A stretch of DNA of 64,000 nt from Clostridiales bacterium (GCA_012735495.1 JAAYHD010000027.1:1-64000); one strand, 5' to 3'. Counted from the stretch's first letter, positions 1-9,288 are shown. Numbers and translations: made by a program. The notes: generated by a model from the sequence alone, not told the origin.

Positions 1-126
1 ACAAAGGATAGAGCATTGGATAAATAATTACCCTAGAAGAATATTTGGATATAGAACTGCAAATGAAATGGCTGCTTAAAACAGTGTTCTGTAAGAATAT
101 GTAAGGCAATTAAACTTGCAATTTAG
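1..126 (+). mobile_element. Right end of an IS30-family insertion sequence (partial)
   Basis: The window opens inside an insertion sequence: a transposase tail ends at 79, and the AT-rich stretch to about 126 (GGCAATTAAACTTGCAATTT at 105-124) is where a right terminal inverted repeat would lie. The left end is outside the window, so the repeat cannot be confirmed and the boundary at 126 is an estimate. Confidence 0.5.
2..79 (+). CDS. IS30-family transposase, C-terminal end (partial)
   Basis: The frame from base 2 reads 25 codons to a TAA at 77-79. It contains WINNYPRRIFGYRTANEM, the typical last block of IS30-family DDE transposases (a W-N-x-YPR-x-x-x-GY-x-T pattern after the catalytic glutamate). 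The catalytic residues lie upstream of the window. It points toward the S10 operon and ends about 75 bases before that operon's -35 box. The family call rests on this C-terminal motif only, so it is good but not certain. Confidence 0.75.
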   Translation, partial: QRIEHWINNYPRRIFGYRTANEMAA

Positions 127-152
127 ATATACATAAAAAAGAAAAAAAGTGC

Positions 153-181
153 TTGCAAACGGTATATCTATAGTGTATAAT
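153..181 (+). promoter_or_regulatory. Sigma-A promoter of the S10 operon
   Basis: TTGCAA (153-158), a 17-base spacer, then a perfect TATAAT (176-181). It is the only consensus-like promoter between the IS30 end and rpsJ, so it very probably drives the whole S10-spc cluster. Transcription should begin near 188. Confidence 0.85.
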
Positions 182-497
182 ATCACGTGTTGTGACGTTG
201 ATAGCGTTGAAGCGTAAGGTTGCTGCTGGTTTTCAGCAGGTTATTTACGTGGAGCGAAGGTCAAGTTATGAAACTGGCGACAAGTCACTGTACAAAGTAT
301 AGGTTCTGTAAAAACAGATATACCGTGTGAAAACAAAAATATCATGAATGGTCCGGGAGAAACAATCAAAAGCCCGGATTCGCCGGAGTCCTGCGAGGGC
401 AGGATTTGTATTAGGGGACATGAAGATACACACGGATGAGTGTACAGTCACCACTTGTCGTACTGAAACAAAGTGCGAAAAGGAGGCGGCTATTTTT
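182..497 (+). promoter_or_regulatory. Long structured 5' leader of rpsJ
   Basis: About 310 untranslated bases separate the promoter from the rpsJ start. Local hairpins can be read: CTGCTG/CAGCAG (223-228, 234-239), a stem joining GTATA and TATAC with TCTGT/ACAGA inside (near 297-326), CCGGG/CCCGG (near 353-379) and TCCTGC/GCAGGA (near 389-404). The region is more GC-rich and structured than the spacers around it. A ribosomal-protein autoregulatory leader (in E. coli L4 acts on the S10 leader) is a reasonable inference, but I cannot assign a known RNA family. A frame from 348 runs into rpsJ without a stop; I regard that as chance. Confidence 0.55.
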
Positions 498-815
498 ATG
501 GCAAATCAAATAATGAGAATTACACTTAAGGCATATGATCATCATTTGATTGATCAATCTGCGAGCAAGATTATTGAGACTGTGAAGAAGACCGGGTCCA
601 AGGTCAGCGGGCCTGTACCGTTGCCTACTAAGAAAGAAATCGTCACAATTCTTAGAGCGGTTCACAAGTATAAGGACTCCAGAGAGCAGTTCGAGCAGAG
701 AACTCACAAGAGGCTGATTGATATCATCGCACCTACACAGAAGACGGTCGATGCTTTATCAAGGCTGGAGATGCCTGCAGGTGTATACATTGACATCAAA
801 ATGAAAGTAAAATAA
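498..815 (+). CDS. rpsJ: 30S ribosomal protein S10
   Basis: S10 is a small-subunit head protein that binds 16S rRNA and also serves in antitermination as NusE. The 105-residue product matches the family length and shows the [12 protein letters not shown] block near the N-terminus, [12 protein letters not shown] mid-protein and the [17 protein letters not shown]-terminus. The ATG at 498 is chosen because an AGGAGG lies at 481-486 and because the family begins M-A-(N/K)-x-x-(M/I)-R-I. An in-frame ATG at 348 would add 50 unrelated residues encoded by the structured leader. First gene of the S10 operon. Confidence 0.97.
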   Translation: MANQIMRITLKAYDHHLIDQSASKIIETVKKTGSKVSGPVPLPTKKEIVTILRAVHKYKDSREQFEQRTHKRLIDIIAPTQKTVDALSRLEMPAGVYIDIKMKVK

Positions 816-833
816 GCAGCGTATTACTGATTA

Positions 834-876
834 CATTATTATATAAGGTATAAGTCCTTAGGCTTTATAATAATGG
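834..876 (+). promoter_or_regulatory. AU-rich hairpin in the rpsJ-rplC spacer
   Basis: CATTATTATA (834-843) pairs with TATAATAATG (866-875), and AAGG (845-848) pairs with CCTT (856-859) inside it. It lies in a 122-base spacer, much longer than the other spacers of this operon. No U-tract follows, so it is not a standard terminator. It could be a processing or stability element. Confidence 0.45.
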
Positions 877-937
877 AACATCTAGAATGATTGCAATGAA
901 ATATCGCAATCCGCTGTAGATTAACAGGAGGTAAGAA

Positions 938-1570
938 ATGAAGAAAGCTATTTTAACCACAAAGATCGGAATGACTCAGGTTTTTAATGAAAACGGAGCA
1001 TTGATTCCGGTAACCGTATTGCAGGCCGGCCCTGTATATGTAACACAGATAAAGACAAAGGAAAATGATGGTTACAACGCAATACAGGTCGCATTTGGCG
1101 ATATAAGAGAGTCATTGGTTAACAAGCCTTTAAAGGGACATTTTGCAAAAGCAGGTGTTAAGTGCAAGAGATATCTGAGAGAATTCAGAGTGGACAATGT
1201 TGACGAGTATCAGGTTGGCCAGGAGATAAAGGCCGACGTCTTTGAACCGGGCGACAGGGTTGACGCCACCGCAAGATCAAAAGGTAAAGGTTTTCAGGGT
1301 GCTATCAAGAGGCACGGTTTACAGAGGGGACCTATGAAGCATGGTTCAAAATATCACAGGCATGCAGGTTCCAACGGTCCGGCCACCAGCCCGGGAAGAG
1401 TGTTCAAGGGCAAGAAGATGCCGGGACAGATGGGTAATGTCAGGGTAACAATAAAGAACCTTGAGGTTGTCAGAGTAGATGCGGATAAGAACCTTATCCT
1501 TGTAAAAGGAGCAGTTCCCGGACCGAAGAAATCCTTGGTTATACTGAAGAAATCGGTAAAGGTTAGCTAG
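938..1570 (+). CDS. rplC: 50S ribosomal protein L3
   Basis: L3 binds 23S rRNA near the peptidyl transferase centre and is one of the first assembly proteins. The 210-residue product begins [15 protein letters not shown], the family N-terminus, and carries the loop reaching the catalytic centre ([11 protein letters not shown], then [16 protein letters not shown], containing the glutamine that is methylated in some bacteria). The ATG at 938 follows an AGGAGG. rplD starts 24 bases after its stop. Nothing unusual. Confidence 0.97.
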   Translation: MKKAILTTKIGMTQVFNENGALIPVTVLQAGPVYVTQIKTKENDGYNAIQVAFGDIRESLVNKPLKGHFAKAGVKCKRYLREFRVDNVDEYQVGQEIKADVFEPGDRVDATARSKGKGFQGAIKRHGLQRGPMKHGSKYHRHAGSNGPATSPGRVFKGKKMPGQMGNVRVTIKNLEVVRVDADKNLILVKGAVPGPKKSLVILKKSVKVS

Positions 1571-1594
1571 AGCTGAGAAAGGAGGAACAAGGAT

Positions 1595-2215
1595 ATGGCA
1601 GTTGTTGCAGTTTATAATATAGAAGGCAAGAAAGTTGATACCATAGAGCTTAATGACTCGGTCTTCGGAGTGGAGATAAATGAGCATTTGGTTCACAAGG
1701 CTGTTGTATGCCAGCTGGCAAACAAGCGCCAGGGGACACAAAGTGCCAAGACCCGTGCCGAGGTAAGCGGCGGTGGAAGAAAGCCCTGGAGACAGAAAGG
1801 AACAGGTCATGCAAGACAAGGCTCAATCAGAGCTCCGCAGTGGAAGGGCGGCGGAGTGGTATTTGCGCCGAAGCCCAGGGACTATTCAATGAAGATGAAT
1901 AGAAAAGAAAAGGAGCTTGCAATCAAATCTGCACTGACCTCCAGGGTAAACGAAGAGAAATTCCTGGTTATAGACAAGTTCGGATTTGATGAGATAAAGA
2001 CCAAGAAGATGAAACAGGTTCTTGATAATTTGAAAGTAAAGAAAGCGCTTATTGTTCTCGACAGGAAGGATGACAAGGTAGTCCTTTCCGCAAGGAACAT
2101 TCCTAATGTCAGAACGGTTTTATCCAATTCCATCAATGTATATGACATTTTAAAGTATGATACTATGGTGATTACCAGGGATGCTGTGGCGCAGATTGAG
2201 GAGGTGTACGCATAA
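1595..2215 (+). CDS. rplD: 50S ribosomal protein L4
   Basis: L4 binds 23S rRNA, lines the exit tunnel and in E. coli autoregulates the S10 operon through its leader. The 206-residue product has the tunnel-loop block GGGRKPWRQKGTGHARQGS and the R-x-P-x-W-x-GGGVVFAP segment that follows it. The ATG at 1595 has AAGGAGG upstream. Its TAA shares one base with the ATG of rplW, so the two are translationally coupled. If the rpsJ leader is autoregulatory, L4 is the first candidate ligand (inference). Confidence 0.97.
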   Translation: MAVVAVYNIEGKKVDTIELNDSVFGVEINEHLVHKAVVCQLANKRQGTQSAKTRAEVSGGGRKPWRQKGTGHARQGSIRAPQWKGGGVVFAPKPRDYSMKMNRKEKELAIKSALTSRVNEEKFLVIDKFGFDEIKTKKMKQVLDNLKVKKALIVLDRKDDKVVLSARNIPNVRTVLSNSINVYDILKYDTMVITRDAVAQIEEVYA

Positions 2216-2514
2216 TGGCAGATTTGAAATACTACGATGTAATCCTTAGGCCGATCGTTACGGAGAAGAGCATGAACTCCATGAGCGATAAAAAGTACAC
2301 ATTTGCAGTTCATCCGGATGCTACCAAGTCACAGATCAAGGAAGCAGTTGAGAAGATGTTTGCCGGAACAAAGGTTAAGAAGGTTAACACGATGAACCTG
2401 GACGGCAAGACCCGCAGACGCGGCTATGCAGTCGGAAAAACGGCAAAAATGAAGAAAGCGATTGTCCAGCTTACAGAAGACAGCGCTGATATAGAGATTT
2501 TCTCCGGACTATAA
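2215..2514 (+). CDS. rplW: 50S ribosomal protein L23
   Basis: L23 sits at the tunnel exit and is a docking site for trigger factor and SRP. The 99-residue product begins with YYDVILRPIVTEKSM, the diagnostic N-terminus, and carries the NTMNLDGKTRRRG loop. Start ATG 2215 overlaps the rplD stop by one base; GAGGAGG at 2198-2204, inside rplD, is the ribosome binding site. A 71-base spacer with no clear signal separates it from rplB. Confidence 0.96.
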   Translation: MADLKYYDVILRPIVTEKSMNSMSDKKYTFAVHPDATKSQIKEAVEKMFAGTKVKKVNTMNLDGKTRRRGYAVGKTAKMKKAIVQLTEDSADIEIFSGL

Positions 2515-2585
2515 TATAAACCTTTATAGTCCTTGACTGTTAAATCCGATTATTGCTGAGATATCATTTGAAAGGAGAGTAAGTT

Positions 2586-3428
2586 ATGGGAATCAAAACA
2601 TATCGCCCATATACACCTTCTAGAAGACACATGACCGGTTCCGATTTTACCGAGATTACAGCCGTTAAGCCGGAGAAATCTCTGGTTGTTTCCTTAAATA
2701 AAAAGGCAGGCCGTAATAATCAGGGTAAAATTACCGTAAGGCATCGCGGCGGTGGCTCTAGAAGAAAATATAGAATTATAGATTTCAAGAGAAGAAAAGA
2801 CAATATACCTGCAAAGGTTGCATCTATCGAATATGATCCTAACAGGACCGCAAATATAGCACTGCTTCATTATGCAGACGGCGAAAAGGCATACATCATC
2901 GCTCCTTTGGGCCTAAAGGTAGGCGCTACAGTTATGAGCGGAGATAATGCGGAAATCAAAGTAGGCAACTGTTTACCGTTGGCAAATATTCCTGTAGGTA
3001 CCGAGATACACAATGTAGAGCTTCATCCCGGCAAGGGCGGACAGCTGGTACGTTCCGCCGGTAACGCGGCCCAGCTGATGGCAAAGGAAGGCAAGTATGC
3101 AACACTTCGTCTTCCCAGTGGTGAAATGAGAATGGTTCCGCTGGACTGCAGGGCAACTATCGGCCAGGTAGGCAATCTCGAGCATAAACTCATTACAATA
3201 GGCAAAGCCGGACGTAAGCGTCATATGGGTTACAGGCCCACGGTTCGTGGTTCGGCCATGAACCCTTGCGACCACCCTCATGGCGGCGGTGAAGGAAAAG
3301 CCGGTATCGGACGTCCCGGCCCTTCAACACCTTGGGGCAAGCCGGCTCTTGGGCTTAAGACAAGAAAACCTGACAAGAAGTCCAACAAGCTTATTGTAAG
3401 AAGAAGAGATGGAAGTACTGTAAAGTAG
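2586..3428 (+). CDS. rplB: 50S ribosomal protein L2
   Basis: L2 is an essential 23S rRNA binding protein at the subunit interface, needed for subunit association and peptidyl transfer. The 280-residue product begins [17 protein letters not shown], has the [12 protein letters not shown] block and the highly conserved C-terminal segment [21 protein letters not shown] with the functional histidine. AAGGAGAG precedes the ATG. Length and order (L23-L2-S19) are canonical. Confidence 0.97.
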   Translation: MGIKTYRPYTPSRRHMTGSDFTEITAVKPEKSLVVSLNKKAGRNNQGKITVRHRGGGSRRKYRIIDFKRRKDNIPAKVASIEYDPNRTANIALLHYADGEKAYIIAPLGLKVGATVMSGDNAEIKVGNCLPLANIPVGTEIHNVELHPGKGGQLVRSAGNAAQLMAKEGKYATLRLPSGEMRMVPLDCRATIGQVGNLEHKLITIGKAGRKRHMGYRPTVRGSAMNPCDHPHGGGEGKAGIGRPGPSTPWGKPALGLKTRKPDKKSNKLIVRRRDGSTVK

Positions 3429-3491
3429 TATTTGACATATGGCAATCATTGAGTATGTCGATGGTTATTAATTCTAAGGAGGTTAGAATAC

Positions 3492-3773
3492 ATGGCTCGT
3501 TCGCTTAAAAAAGGACCATTTGCTGACGAACATTTGCTGAAAAAAGTGGAAGAACTCAACAAGACCGGCGAAAAAACCGTAATCAAGACCTGGTCGCGCC
3601 GTTCCACCATTTTCCCGCAGATGGTTGGTCATACAATAGCGGTTCATGATGGAAGAAGACATGTTCCTGTATATATAACGGAAGATATGGTTGGCCACAA
3701 GCTGGGTGAGTTTGTTGCCACCAGGACTTATAGAGGACATGGAAAAGACGAGAAGAAAGCTGCCAAAAAATAA
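3492..3773 (+). CDS. rpsS: 30S ribosomal protein S19
   Basis: S19 forms a complex with S13 in the head of the 30S subunit, contacting the A-site finger. The 93-residue product has the family signature: [10 protein letters not shown] at the N-terminus, [18 protein letters not shown] in the middle and the [16 protein letters not shown]-terminal block. AGGAGG precedes the start. L22 follows 31 bases later. Confidence 0.97.
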   Translation: MARSLKKGPFADEHLLKKVEELNKTGEKTVIKTWSRRSTIFPQMVGHTIAVHDGRRHVPVYITEDMVGHKLGEFVATRTYRGHGKDEKKAAKK

Positions 3774-3804
3774 ACATTAGTTTTGAATGGAAGGAGGTTC
3801 GTCC

Positions 3805-4188
3805 ATGTCGAAAGGACATAGATCCCAGATAAAGAGAGAGAGAAATGAAGTAAAGGACAACAGAGCAAGAGCGAAGTTATCCTATGCCAGAGTGTCGGTC
3901 CAGAAAGCTTGCTTTGTATTGGACGCCATCAGGGGCAAGGATGTCAAGACGGCACTCGGTATATTAGCATATAGCCCAAGATATGCTTCAAGAGTTATTG
4001 AGAAGCTGTTAAAATCGGCAATTGCAAATGCCGAAGTCAAAAATATGGATCCCGATAAGCTGTTTATTGAAGAATGCTATGCAAATCAGGCTCCTATCAT
4101 GAAGAGAATTCAACCAAGAGCAAGAGGCACCGCTTATCGTATCAATTCGAGAATGTGCCATATTACATTAGTGCTTAATGAAAGGTAA
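3805..4188 (+). CDS. rplV: 50S ribosomal protein L22
   Basis: L22 lines the exit tunnel; its beta-hairpin is the site of macrolide resistance changes. The 127-residue product carries the core [20 protein letters not shown] and the hairpin block [20 protein letters not shown] start at ATG 3805 because AAGGAGG lies at 3791-3797 at normal spacing; an upstream in-frame ATG at 3787 lacks a binding site and would encode that Shine-Dalgarno. The hairpin has no obvious deletion of the resistance type. Confidence 0.95.
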   Translation: MSKGHRSQIKRERNEVKDNRARAKLSYARVSVQKACFVLDAIRGKDVKTALGILAYSPRYASRVIEKLLKSAIANAEVKNMDPDKLFIEECYANQAPIMKRIQPRARGTAYRINSRMCHITLVLNER

Positions 4189-4199
4189 GGAGGGCAATA

Positions 4200-4859
4200 A
4201 TGGGACAAAAGGTTAATCCCCACGGCTTGAGAGTCGGTATAATTAACGATTGGGACTCCAGGTGGTATGCAGAAAGCGATTTTGCTGATAATCTTGTAGA
4301 AGACTATAAGATCAGAGAGTATCTTAAAGAGAAATTATACAGTGCTGGTATACCCAGAATAGAGATTGAAAGAGCATCCGATCGCTTAAAGATAATAATT
4401 CATGCGGCAAAACCCGGTGTTGTTATCGGCAGAGGCGGTGCCGAAGTTGAGAAGCTGAAGGCTGAAATACAGAAGCTTACCGGCAAGAAGGTAAACCTTG
4501 AGATTAAGGAAATCAAGAAGCCGGACCTGGATGCCCAGCTTGTTGCTGAGAACATAGCATCTCAGCTTGAGAACCGTATTTCATTTAGAAGAGCCATGAA
4601 GTCCGCAATGGCCAGGTCCATGAAGGCCGGAGCCAAGGGTATCAAGGCTGCGGTAGGCGGACGTCTTGGCGGTGCCGATATTGCGCGTACCGAGTTTTAC
4701 AGTGAAGGAACTATTCCTCTGCAGACACTTCGTGCCAACATAGACTATGGTTTTGCCGAAGCTGATACCACGTTTGGCAAATTAGGCGTTAAGGTATGGA
4801 TCTATCTTGGTGAAGTGCTTCCGAAAAAAGGAGCAAAAAAGGAAGGGAGCGATAAATAA
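4200..4859 (+). CDS. rpsC: 30S ribosomal protein S3
   Basis: S3 is in the 30S head at the mRNA entry channel and helps unwind mRNA. The 219-residue product begins [14 protein letters not shown], contains the type-II KH fold with the GxxG loop in [14 protein letters not shown] (about residues 75-90) and the conserved C-terminal block [12 protein letters not shown]. It starts 11 bases after rplV behind GGAGGG and its stop shares one base with rplP. Confidence 0.97.
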   Translation: MGQKVNPHGLRVGIINDWDSRWYAESDFADNLVEDYKIREYLKEKLYSAGIPRIEIERASDRLKIIIHAAKPGVVIGRGGAEVEKLKAEIQKLTGKKVNLEIKEIKKPDLDAQLVAENIASQLENRISFRRAMKSAMARSMKAGAKGIKAAVGGRLGGADIARTEFYSEGTIPLQTLRANIDYGFAEADTTFGKLGVKVWIYLGEVLPKKGAKKEGSDK

Positions 4860-5296
4860 TGTTAATGCCGAAGAGAGTTAAGTACCGCAAGCAGTTTCGC
4901 GGCACTATGGCTGGAAAAGCTTCAAGAGGCAACACTTTAGCCCATGGTGAGTATGGTATTGTGGCCTTGGAACCGGCCTGGATCAAATCAAATCAGATTG
5001 AAGCTGCACGTATAGCCATGACACGTTTCACAAAGCGTGGCGGTAAGGTTTGGATAAAGATTTTCCCGGATAAGCCTGTTACAGCAAAGCCGGCAGAAAC
5101 CCGTATGGGTTCCGGTAAAGGTACTGTTGAATATTGGGTAGCGGTTGTAAAACCGGGACGCGTTATGTTTGAAATTGCCGGTATTCCCGAGGAGACTGCA
5201 AAAGAAGCACTTCGTCTTGCGGCTCATAAGTTACCGGTCAAGTGTAAAATAGTATCGCGTGCAGACTTAGAAGGCGGTGAAAACATTGAAAGCTAG
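4859..5296 (+). CDS. rplP: 50S ribosomal protein L16
   Basis: L16 organises the A-site tRNA binding region of 23S rRNA. The 145-residue product begins [15 protein letters not shown], typical of Firmicutes, and carries [20 protein letters not shown], the block whose arginine is hydroxylated in some bacteria. ATG 4859 overlaps the rpsC stop by one base; an ATG two codons later is the only alternative. Its last 11 bases overlap the start I prefer for rpmC. Confidence 0.96.
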   Translation: MLMPKRVKYRKQFRGTMAGKASRGNTLAHGEYGIVALEPAWIKSNQIEAARIAMTRFTKRGGKVWIKIFPDKPVTAKPAETRMGSGKGTVEYWVAVVKPGRVMFEIAGIPEETAKEALRLAAHKLPVKCKIVSRADLEGGENIES

Positions 5297-5498
5297 TAAA
5301 TATTTAGAAGAATTAAGAAAGAAATCAATTGCGGATTTGAATGAAGAATTGGTGGCTGCCAAGAAGGAGCTCTTCAACCTTAGATTTCAGAATGCAACCA
5401 ATCAGTTGGAAAACACCAGCAGAATAAGGGAAGTCAGAAGGAATATTGCCAGAATTCAGACAGTGATCACTGAGATGAAGAAGGCTTCTAATAATTAG
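5286..5498 (+). CDS. rpmC: 50S ribosomal protein L29
   Basis: L29 is a two-helix protein next to L23 at the tunnel exit, part of the SRP and trigger-factor docking surface. From the TTG at 5286 the product is 70 residues beginning [14 protein letters not shown], which aligns with clostridial L29 starts; AAGGCGG at 5271-5277 is then at correct spacing. A GTG at 5277 would add three residues but overlaps that binding site. The middle carries the family block [20 protein letters not shown]. It overlaps the end of rplP by 11 bases. Confidence 0.9.
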   Translation: MKASKYLEELRKKSIADLNEELVAAKKELFNLRFQNATNQLENTSRIREVRRNIARIQTVITEMKKASNN

Positions 5499-5549
5499 GG
5501 ACTTTTCAACTGAGCAGTTGGTGGATTAGTTCCCGGAAAGGAGTATCGT

Positions 5550-5804
5550 ATGGAGAGAAATTTGAGAAAAGTGCGGATTGGAAAAGTAGTCAGCGATAAG
5601 ATGGATAAGACTATCGTTGTGGAAATAGTTGATAACGTTAAGCATCCATTGTACGGAAAAATCGTAAAAAGAACTACTAAACTGAAAGCACACGATGAAA
5701 ACAACGAATGCAGAGTCGGTGATCGTGTTAAGGTTATGGAAACAAGGCCCCTGTCAAAGGAAAAGAGATGGAGGCTTGTCGAAATCATTGAGAAAGCAAA
5801 GTAA
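5550..5804 (+). CDS. rpsQ: 30S ribosomal protein S17
   Basis: S17 is a primary 16S rRNA binding protein with an OB fold. The 84-residue product has the signature [14 protein letters not shown] near the N-terminus and the [17 protein letters not shown] loop, then [27 protein letters not shown] precedes ATG 5550. The order L29-S17-L14 marks the S10 to spc junction, which has no visible terminator here. Confidence 0.97.
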   Translation: MERNLRKVRIGKVVSDKMDKTIVVEIVDNVKHPLYGKIVKRTTKLKAHDENNECRVGDRVKVMETRPLSKEKRWRLVEIIEKAK

Positions 5805-5871
5805 TTGCAGGAAAGGATTTTCTTATATTTTTGGATAAGTTGGATTTATTACAACTGAAAGGAGTATTATC

Positions 5872-6240
5872 ATGATACAGGTTGAATCAAGGCTTAAAGT
5901 CGCCGATAATACTGGTGCTAAAGAGCTGCTGTGTATCAGAGTATTAGGTGGAACCGGCAGAAGGTATGCCAATATAGGTGATATCATTATTTGTTCGGTT
6001 AAAGATGCAACACCAGGCGGCGTTGTTAAAAAGGGCGATGTTGTTAAAGCGGTCGTTGTACGCACTGTAAAAGGAACACGCCGTAAAGACGGTTCTTATA
6101 TCAGGTTTGACGAGAATGCTGCCGTTATAATTAAAGATGACAATAATCCAAGAGGAACGCGTATCTTTGGACCGGTGGCAAGAGAATTGAGAGAGAAACA
6201 TTTTATGAAAATCGTGTCTCTAGCACCAGAAGTGTTATAA
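5872..6240 (+). CDS. rplN: 50S ribosomal protein L14
   Basis: L14 sits at the subunit interface beside L19 and L3, where RsfS binds to keep idle subunits apart. The 122-residue product starts [19 protein letters not shown], contains [20 protein letters not shown] and the [18 protein letters not shown] end, all family hallmarks. It opens the spc part of the cluster; a 67-base spacer with a GAAAGGAG site precedes it. Confidence 0.97.
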   Translation: MIQVESRLKVADNTGAKELLCIRVLGGTGRRYANIGDIIICSVKDATPGGVVKKGDVVKAVVVRTVKGTRRKDGSYIRFDENAAVIIKDDNNPRGTRIFGPVARELREKHFMKIVSLAPEVL

Positions 6241-6253
6241 GGAGGTGTCGACC

Positions 6254-6571
6254 ATGGCAACGAAAAAAATTAAGAAAGGCGATGTCGTTAAGGTAATCGC
6301 CGGTAAAGATAAAGGTAAAGAGGGCAAGGTTCTTGAGGTTTTGGACAACAAGGTTATTGTTGAAAATATCAATATGATCTCCAAGCACACCAAGCCTAAC
6401 CAAGCAAATCCCAAGGGCGGAATTATACGCCAGGAAGCGCCTATTGATATTTCAAATGTAATGTATCTTCATAAGGGAGAAGTAACCAGGATCGGCTTCA
6501 AGTTTGTTGAGGACAAGAAGGGTCTCAGGAAGGTACGTTACGCAAAAACAACAGGCGAAGTAATTGACTAA
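6254..6571 (+). CDS. rplX: 50S ribosomal protein L24
   Basis: L24 is an early assembly protein near the tunnel exit with a KOW motif. From ATG 6254 the product is 105 residues; the KOW segment is [20 protein letters not shown] (about residues 6-25) and [20 protein letters not shown] follows. A GTG at 6245 is rejected as start because it lies within the GGAGGTG (6241-6247) that serves as the binding site for 6254. Confidence 0.96.
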   Translation: MATKKIKKGDVVKVIAGKDKGKEGKVLEVLDNKVIVENINMISKHTKPNQANPKGGIIRQEAPIDISNVMYLHKGEVTRIGFKFVEDKKGLRKVRYAKTTGEVID

Positions 6572-6595
6572 TACAGAGAGGAGGTTTTGGTTAAG

Positions 6596-7135
6596 GTGGC
6601 TAGACTAAAGGATTATTATTATAAAGAGATAGTTCCCGGCATGATGAAGAAGTTTTCATACAAGAATACTATGGAAGTGCCGAAGCTTGATAAAGTTGTC
6701 ATCAACATGGGTGTTGGCGAAGCTAAAGATAATGCCAAATTGCTGGAGTCTGCAGCAAAGGACCTGGAAATCATATCAGGACAGAAGCCGGTAATTACAA
6801 AGGCCAAGAAGTCTGTAGCTAATTTCAAGGTAAGGGCCGGCATGTCAATCGGCTGCAAGGTAACCTTACGCGGTGAGAAAATGTACGATTTTGTTGATCG
6901 TTTAATAAATCTGGCATTACCCAGAGTTCGCGACTTTAGAGGTGTTAACCCCAACTCATTTGATGGTAGGGGCAACTATTCGCTTGGTATAAAAGAGCAG
7001 TTAATCTTCCCCGAGATTGACTATGACAAGGTGGACAAGGTAAGAGGTATGGATATTATCTTCGTTACCACCGCAAAGACAGATGAAGAAGCTCGTGAAC
7101 TGTTAACCGGATTTGGAATGCCATTTAGAAAGTAA
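6596..7135 (+). CDS. rplE: 50S ribosomal protein L5
   Basis: L5 binds 5S rRNA and contacts S13 and P-site tRNA. The GTG at 6596 gives 179 residues beginning [12 protein letters not shown], the normal family length and start, with GAGGAGG at 6578-6584 upstream. A TTG at 6587 would be only two bases from that site, so it is unlikely. Family blocks include [27 protein letters not shown] and the [18 protein letters not shown] loop. Confidence 0.93.
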   Translation: MARLKDYYYKEIVPGMMKKFSYKNTMEVPKLDKVVINMGVGEAKDNAKLLESAAKDLEIISGQKPVITKAKKSVANFKVRAGMSIGCKVTLRGEKMYDFVDRLINLALPRVRDFRGVNPNSFDGRGNYSLGIKEQLIFPEIDYDKVDKVRGMDIIFVTTAKTDEEARELLTGFGMPFRK

Positions 7136-7147
7136 GGAGGAAAATCC

Positions 7148-7333
7148 ATGGCAAAAACGTCAATGATAGTAAAGCAGCAACGTAAACCAAAATTCTCAAC
7201 CAGGAAGTATAATCGTTGCAGAATTTGTGGCCGTCCCCATGCTTATTTGAGAAAATACGGAATTTGCAGAATATGTTTTCGCGAATTAGCATATAAAGGG
7301 CAGATACCGGGCGTTAAAAAGGCAAGCTGGTAA
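7148..7333 (+). CDS. rpsZ: 30S ribosomal protein S14 type Z (zinc form)
   Basis: Small-subunit head protein in its short, zinc-binding form. The 61-residue product carries two CxxC pairs, CRICGRPH (starting about residue 24) and CRICFREL (about residue 40), which bind one zinc. It begins [19 protein letters not shown] and ends GVKKASW, both standard. AAGGAGG precedes ATG 7148. No zinc-free paralogue is visible in this window. Confidence 0.97.
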   Translation: MAKTSMIVKQQRKPKFSTRKYNRCRICGRPHAYLRKYGICRICFRELAYKGQIPGVKKASW

Positions 7334-7358
7334 GAGGTTAGGAAAGGAGGCATTTTAA

Positions 7359-7760
7359 ATGACAATGAGCGATCCTATTGCAGATATGCTTACAAGAATC
7401 CGTAATGCAAATACTGCAAAACATGATACAGTGGATATACCTGCTTCAAAAATGAAGATTGCGATTGCTGATATTCTTCTCAGGGAAGGATACATCAGGA
7501 ATTATGAAATCGAAGAAGTCGGAAGCCATAAGAATATTCATATTACATTAAAATATGGTAAAGATAAAAACGAAAAAGTTATTACCGGCCTTAAGAGAAT
7601 CTCAAAACCAGGGCTTCGTGTTTATGCAAGCAAGGATCAGCTTCCAAAGGTTCTTGGCGGCCTGGGCATAGCTATTATATCAACAAACAAAGGTGTAATA
7701 ACAGACAGGGAAGCCAGAGAGCTTAACGTAGGCGGAGAGGTTTTGGCTTTTGTTTGGTAA
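7359..7760 (+). CDS. rpsH: 30S ribosomal protein S8
   Basis: S8 is a primary binding protein of the 16S central domain and, in E. coli, the translational repressor of the spc operon. The 133-residue product has [14 protein letters not shown] at the N-terminus and the C-terminal signature [20 protein letters not shown]. The start at 7359 follows AAAGGAGG; the ATG two codons later is the only alternative. I saw no S8-target copy elsewhere in the operon. Confidence 0.97.
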   Translation: MTMSDPIADMLTRIRNANTAKHDTVDIPASKMKIAIADILLREGYIRNYEIEEVGSHKNIHITLKYGKDKNEKVITGLKRISKPGLRVYASKDQLPKVLGGLGIAIISTNKGVITDREARELNVGGEVLAFVW

Positions 7761-7798
7761 CATAATCAGCTTTTCATAAAATATTAGGAGGTGCGGGC

Positions 7799-8341
7799 AT
7801 GTCACGTATAGGAAAGATGCCTATCGCTATACCTGCAGGAGTGACTGTGGATATAGCAGAAAATAATAAAGTGACCGTAAAAGGACCGAAAGGAACCCTG
7901 GAAAGAGTGTTCCCTTCGGAGATGGTTATAAAGATTGAAGGTTCCGAAGTTATAGTATCCAGACCGAATGATCTTAAGAGAATGAAATCACTGCATGGAT
8001 TGACAAGGACACTGATTGCCAACATGGTTACCGGTGTAACCGAAGGATATCAAAAGGTCCTTGAAATCAACGGTGTCGGATACAGGGCGGCAAAGTCCGG
8101 AAAGGAACTGACACTTACCCTCGGCTATTCACATCCTGTGGTTATGCATGATCCGGAAGGAATTGAGTCAATTGTAGACGGACAGAACAAGATAATTGTT
8201 AAGGGTATAGATAAAGAAAAGGTTGGCCAATATGCCGCTGAAATCAGAGCAAAGAGACCGCCTGAGCCGTATAAGGGCAAGGGCATCAAATACGCTGATG
8301 AAGTAATCAGACGCAAAGTTGGTAAGGCCGGCAAGAAGTAA
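7799..8341 (+). CDS. rplF: 50S ribosomal protein L6
   Basis: L6 binds 23S rRNA near the factor-binding site. The 180-residue product begins [15 protein letters not shown] and ends with the duplicate-fold second half containing [17 protein letters not shown], the family signature near the C-terminus. AGGAGGTG precedes ATG 7799. The 38-base spacer from rpsH shows no structure. Confidence 0.97.
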   Translation: MSRIGKMPIAIPAGVTVDIAENNKVTVKGPKGTLERVFPSEMVIKIEGSEVIVSRPNDLKRMKSLHGLTRTLIANMVTGVTEGYQKVLEINGVGYRAAKSGKELTLTLGYSHPVVMHDPEGIESIVDGQNKIIVKGIDKEKVGQYAAEIRAKRPPEPYKGKGIKYADEVIRRKVGKAGKK

Positions 8342-8358
8342 AGGAGGAGTGAAATAGC

Positions 8359-8727
8359 ATGATTAAGAAGGAATCAAGAACAGAGATCAGAAGAAACAAG
8401 CATAGAAAAATCCGTAAGCGTTTCACAGGTACTCCTGAGAGACCGCGTTTGGCCGTATATAGAAGCAACAATCACATGTATGCCCAGATTATTGACGATG
8501 TAGCAGGAAATACCCTGGTTGCTGCTTCTACTCTGGAAAAGGATGTTAAAGCAGAGCTTGAGAAGACCAACAATGTAGCGGCAGCAGCTTTTCTTGGTAC
8601 CATAATCGCCAAGAGAGCTTTGGAAAAGGGAATATCAAAGGTCGTTTTTGACAGAGGCGGTTTCATATATCATGGTAAAATCAAGGCATTGGCGGACGCA
8701 GCAAGAGAAGCCGGTCTTGAATTCTAG
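8359..8727 (+). CDS. rplR: 50S ribosomal protein L18
   Basis: L18 binds 5S rRNA with L5 in the central protuberance. The 122-residue product has the basic N-terminal tail ([20 protein letters not shown]), then [18 protein letters not shown] and the C-terminal [20 protein letters not shown], all diagnostic. AAGGAGG lies upstream of ATG 8359. It sits between L6 and S5 as in all spc operons. Confidence 0.97.
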   Translation: MIKKESRTEIRRNKHRKIRKRFTGTPERPRLAVYRSNNHMYAQIIDDVAGNTLVAASTLEKDVKAELEKTNNVAAAAFLGTIIAKRALEKGISKVVFDRGGFIYHGKIKALADAAREAGLEF

Positions 8728-8742
8728 GTAAGGAGGAAAATC

Positions 8743-9252
8743 ATGAAACGTTCACTTATTGATCCAAGTCAACTGGAATTAGAAGATAAAGTGGTAGCAA
8801 TCAAGCGTGTAACCAAGGTTGTCAAGGGCGGACGTAATATGCGTTTTACAGCGCTTGTTGTTGTAGGAGACAAGAACGGGCACGTTGGTGTAGGGCTTGG
8901 CAAGGCAACTGAAATTCCCGAAGCAATCCGCAAGGGCAAGGAAGATGCCATAAAGAAATTAATACAGGTTCCGATAGATGAAAACGGAAGCATACCTCAT
9001 GACTTTACCGGACATTTTGGCAGCGCCGAGGTACTCCTTAAGCGGGCACCCGATGGTACCGGTGTAATTGCCGGAGGACCGGTTCGAAGCGTGCTTGAGC
9101 TTGCAGGATACAAGAATATCCGTACAAAGTCTCTCGGTTCTAATAACAAACAGAATGTTGTATTAGCTACAATGGATGGATTAAGCCAGCTTAAGACCCC
9201 TGAAGAAGTAGCTAGGCTTCGCGGTATTCCGGTAGAGCAGCTTTTAAAGTAA
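8743..9252 (+). CDS. rpsE: 30S ribosomal protein S5
   Basis: S5 lies at the back of the 30S subunit and at the mRNA entry channel; it affects accuracy and is the spectinomycin-resistance locus. The 169-residue product has the N-terminal dsRBD-like block [20 protein letters not shown] with the loop touching helix 34, then [20 protein letters not shown] and the C-terminal [18 protein letters not shown]. No deletion in the spectinomycin loop is seen. Confidence 0.97.
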   Translation: MKRSLIDPSQLELEDKVVAIKRVTKVVKGGRNMRFTALVVVGDKNGHVGVGLGKATEIPEAIRKGKEDAIKKLIQVPIDENGSIPHDFTGHFGSAEVLLKRAPDGTGVIAGGPVRSVLELAGYKNIRTKSLGSNNKQNVVLATMDGLSQLKTPEEVARLRGIPVEQLLK

Positions 9253-9288
9253 AAGTATTTTCCAGTGATTATATATGGAGGTGTCAAG

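Noticed and set aside
348-497. In-frame 50-codon N-terminal extension of rpsJ from ATG 348
   Set aside because: It spans the hairpin-rich leader, has no ribosome binding site and does not resemble S10; the strong AGGAGG at 481-486 supports ATG 498.
1346-1819. Minus-strand frame of 157 codons across rplC and rplD
   Set aside because: It lies antisense to two certain ribosomal genes, has no binding site and no recognisable domain.
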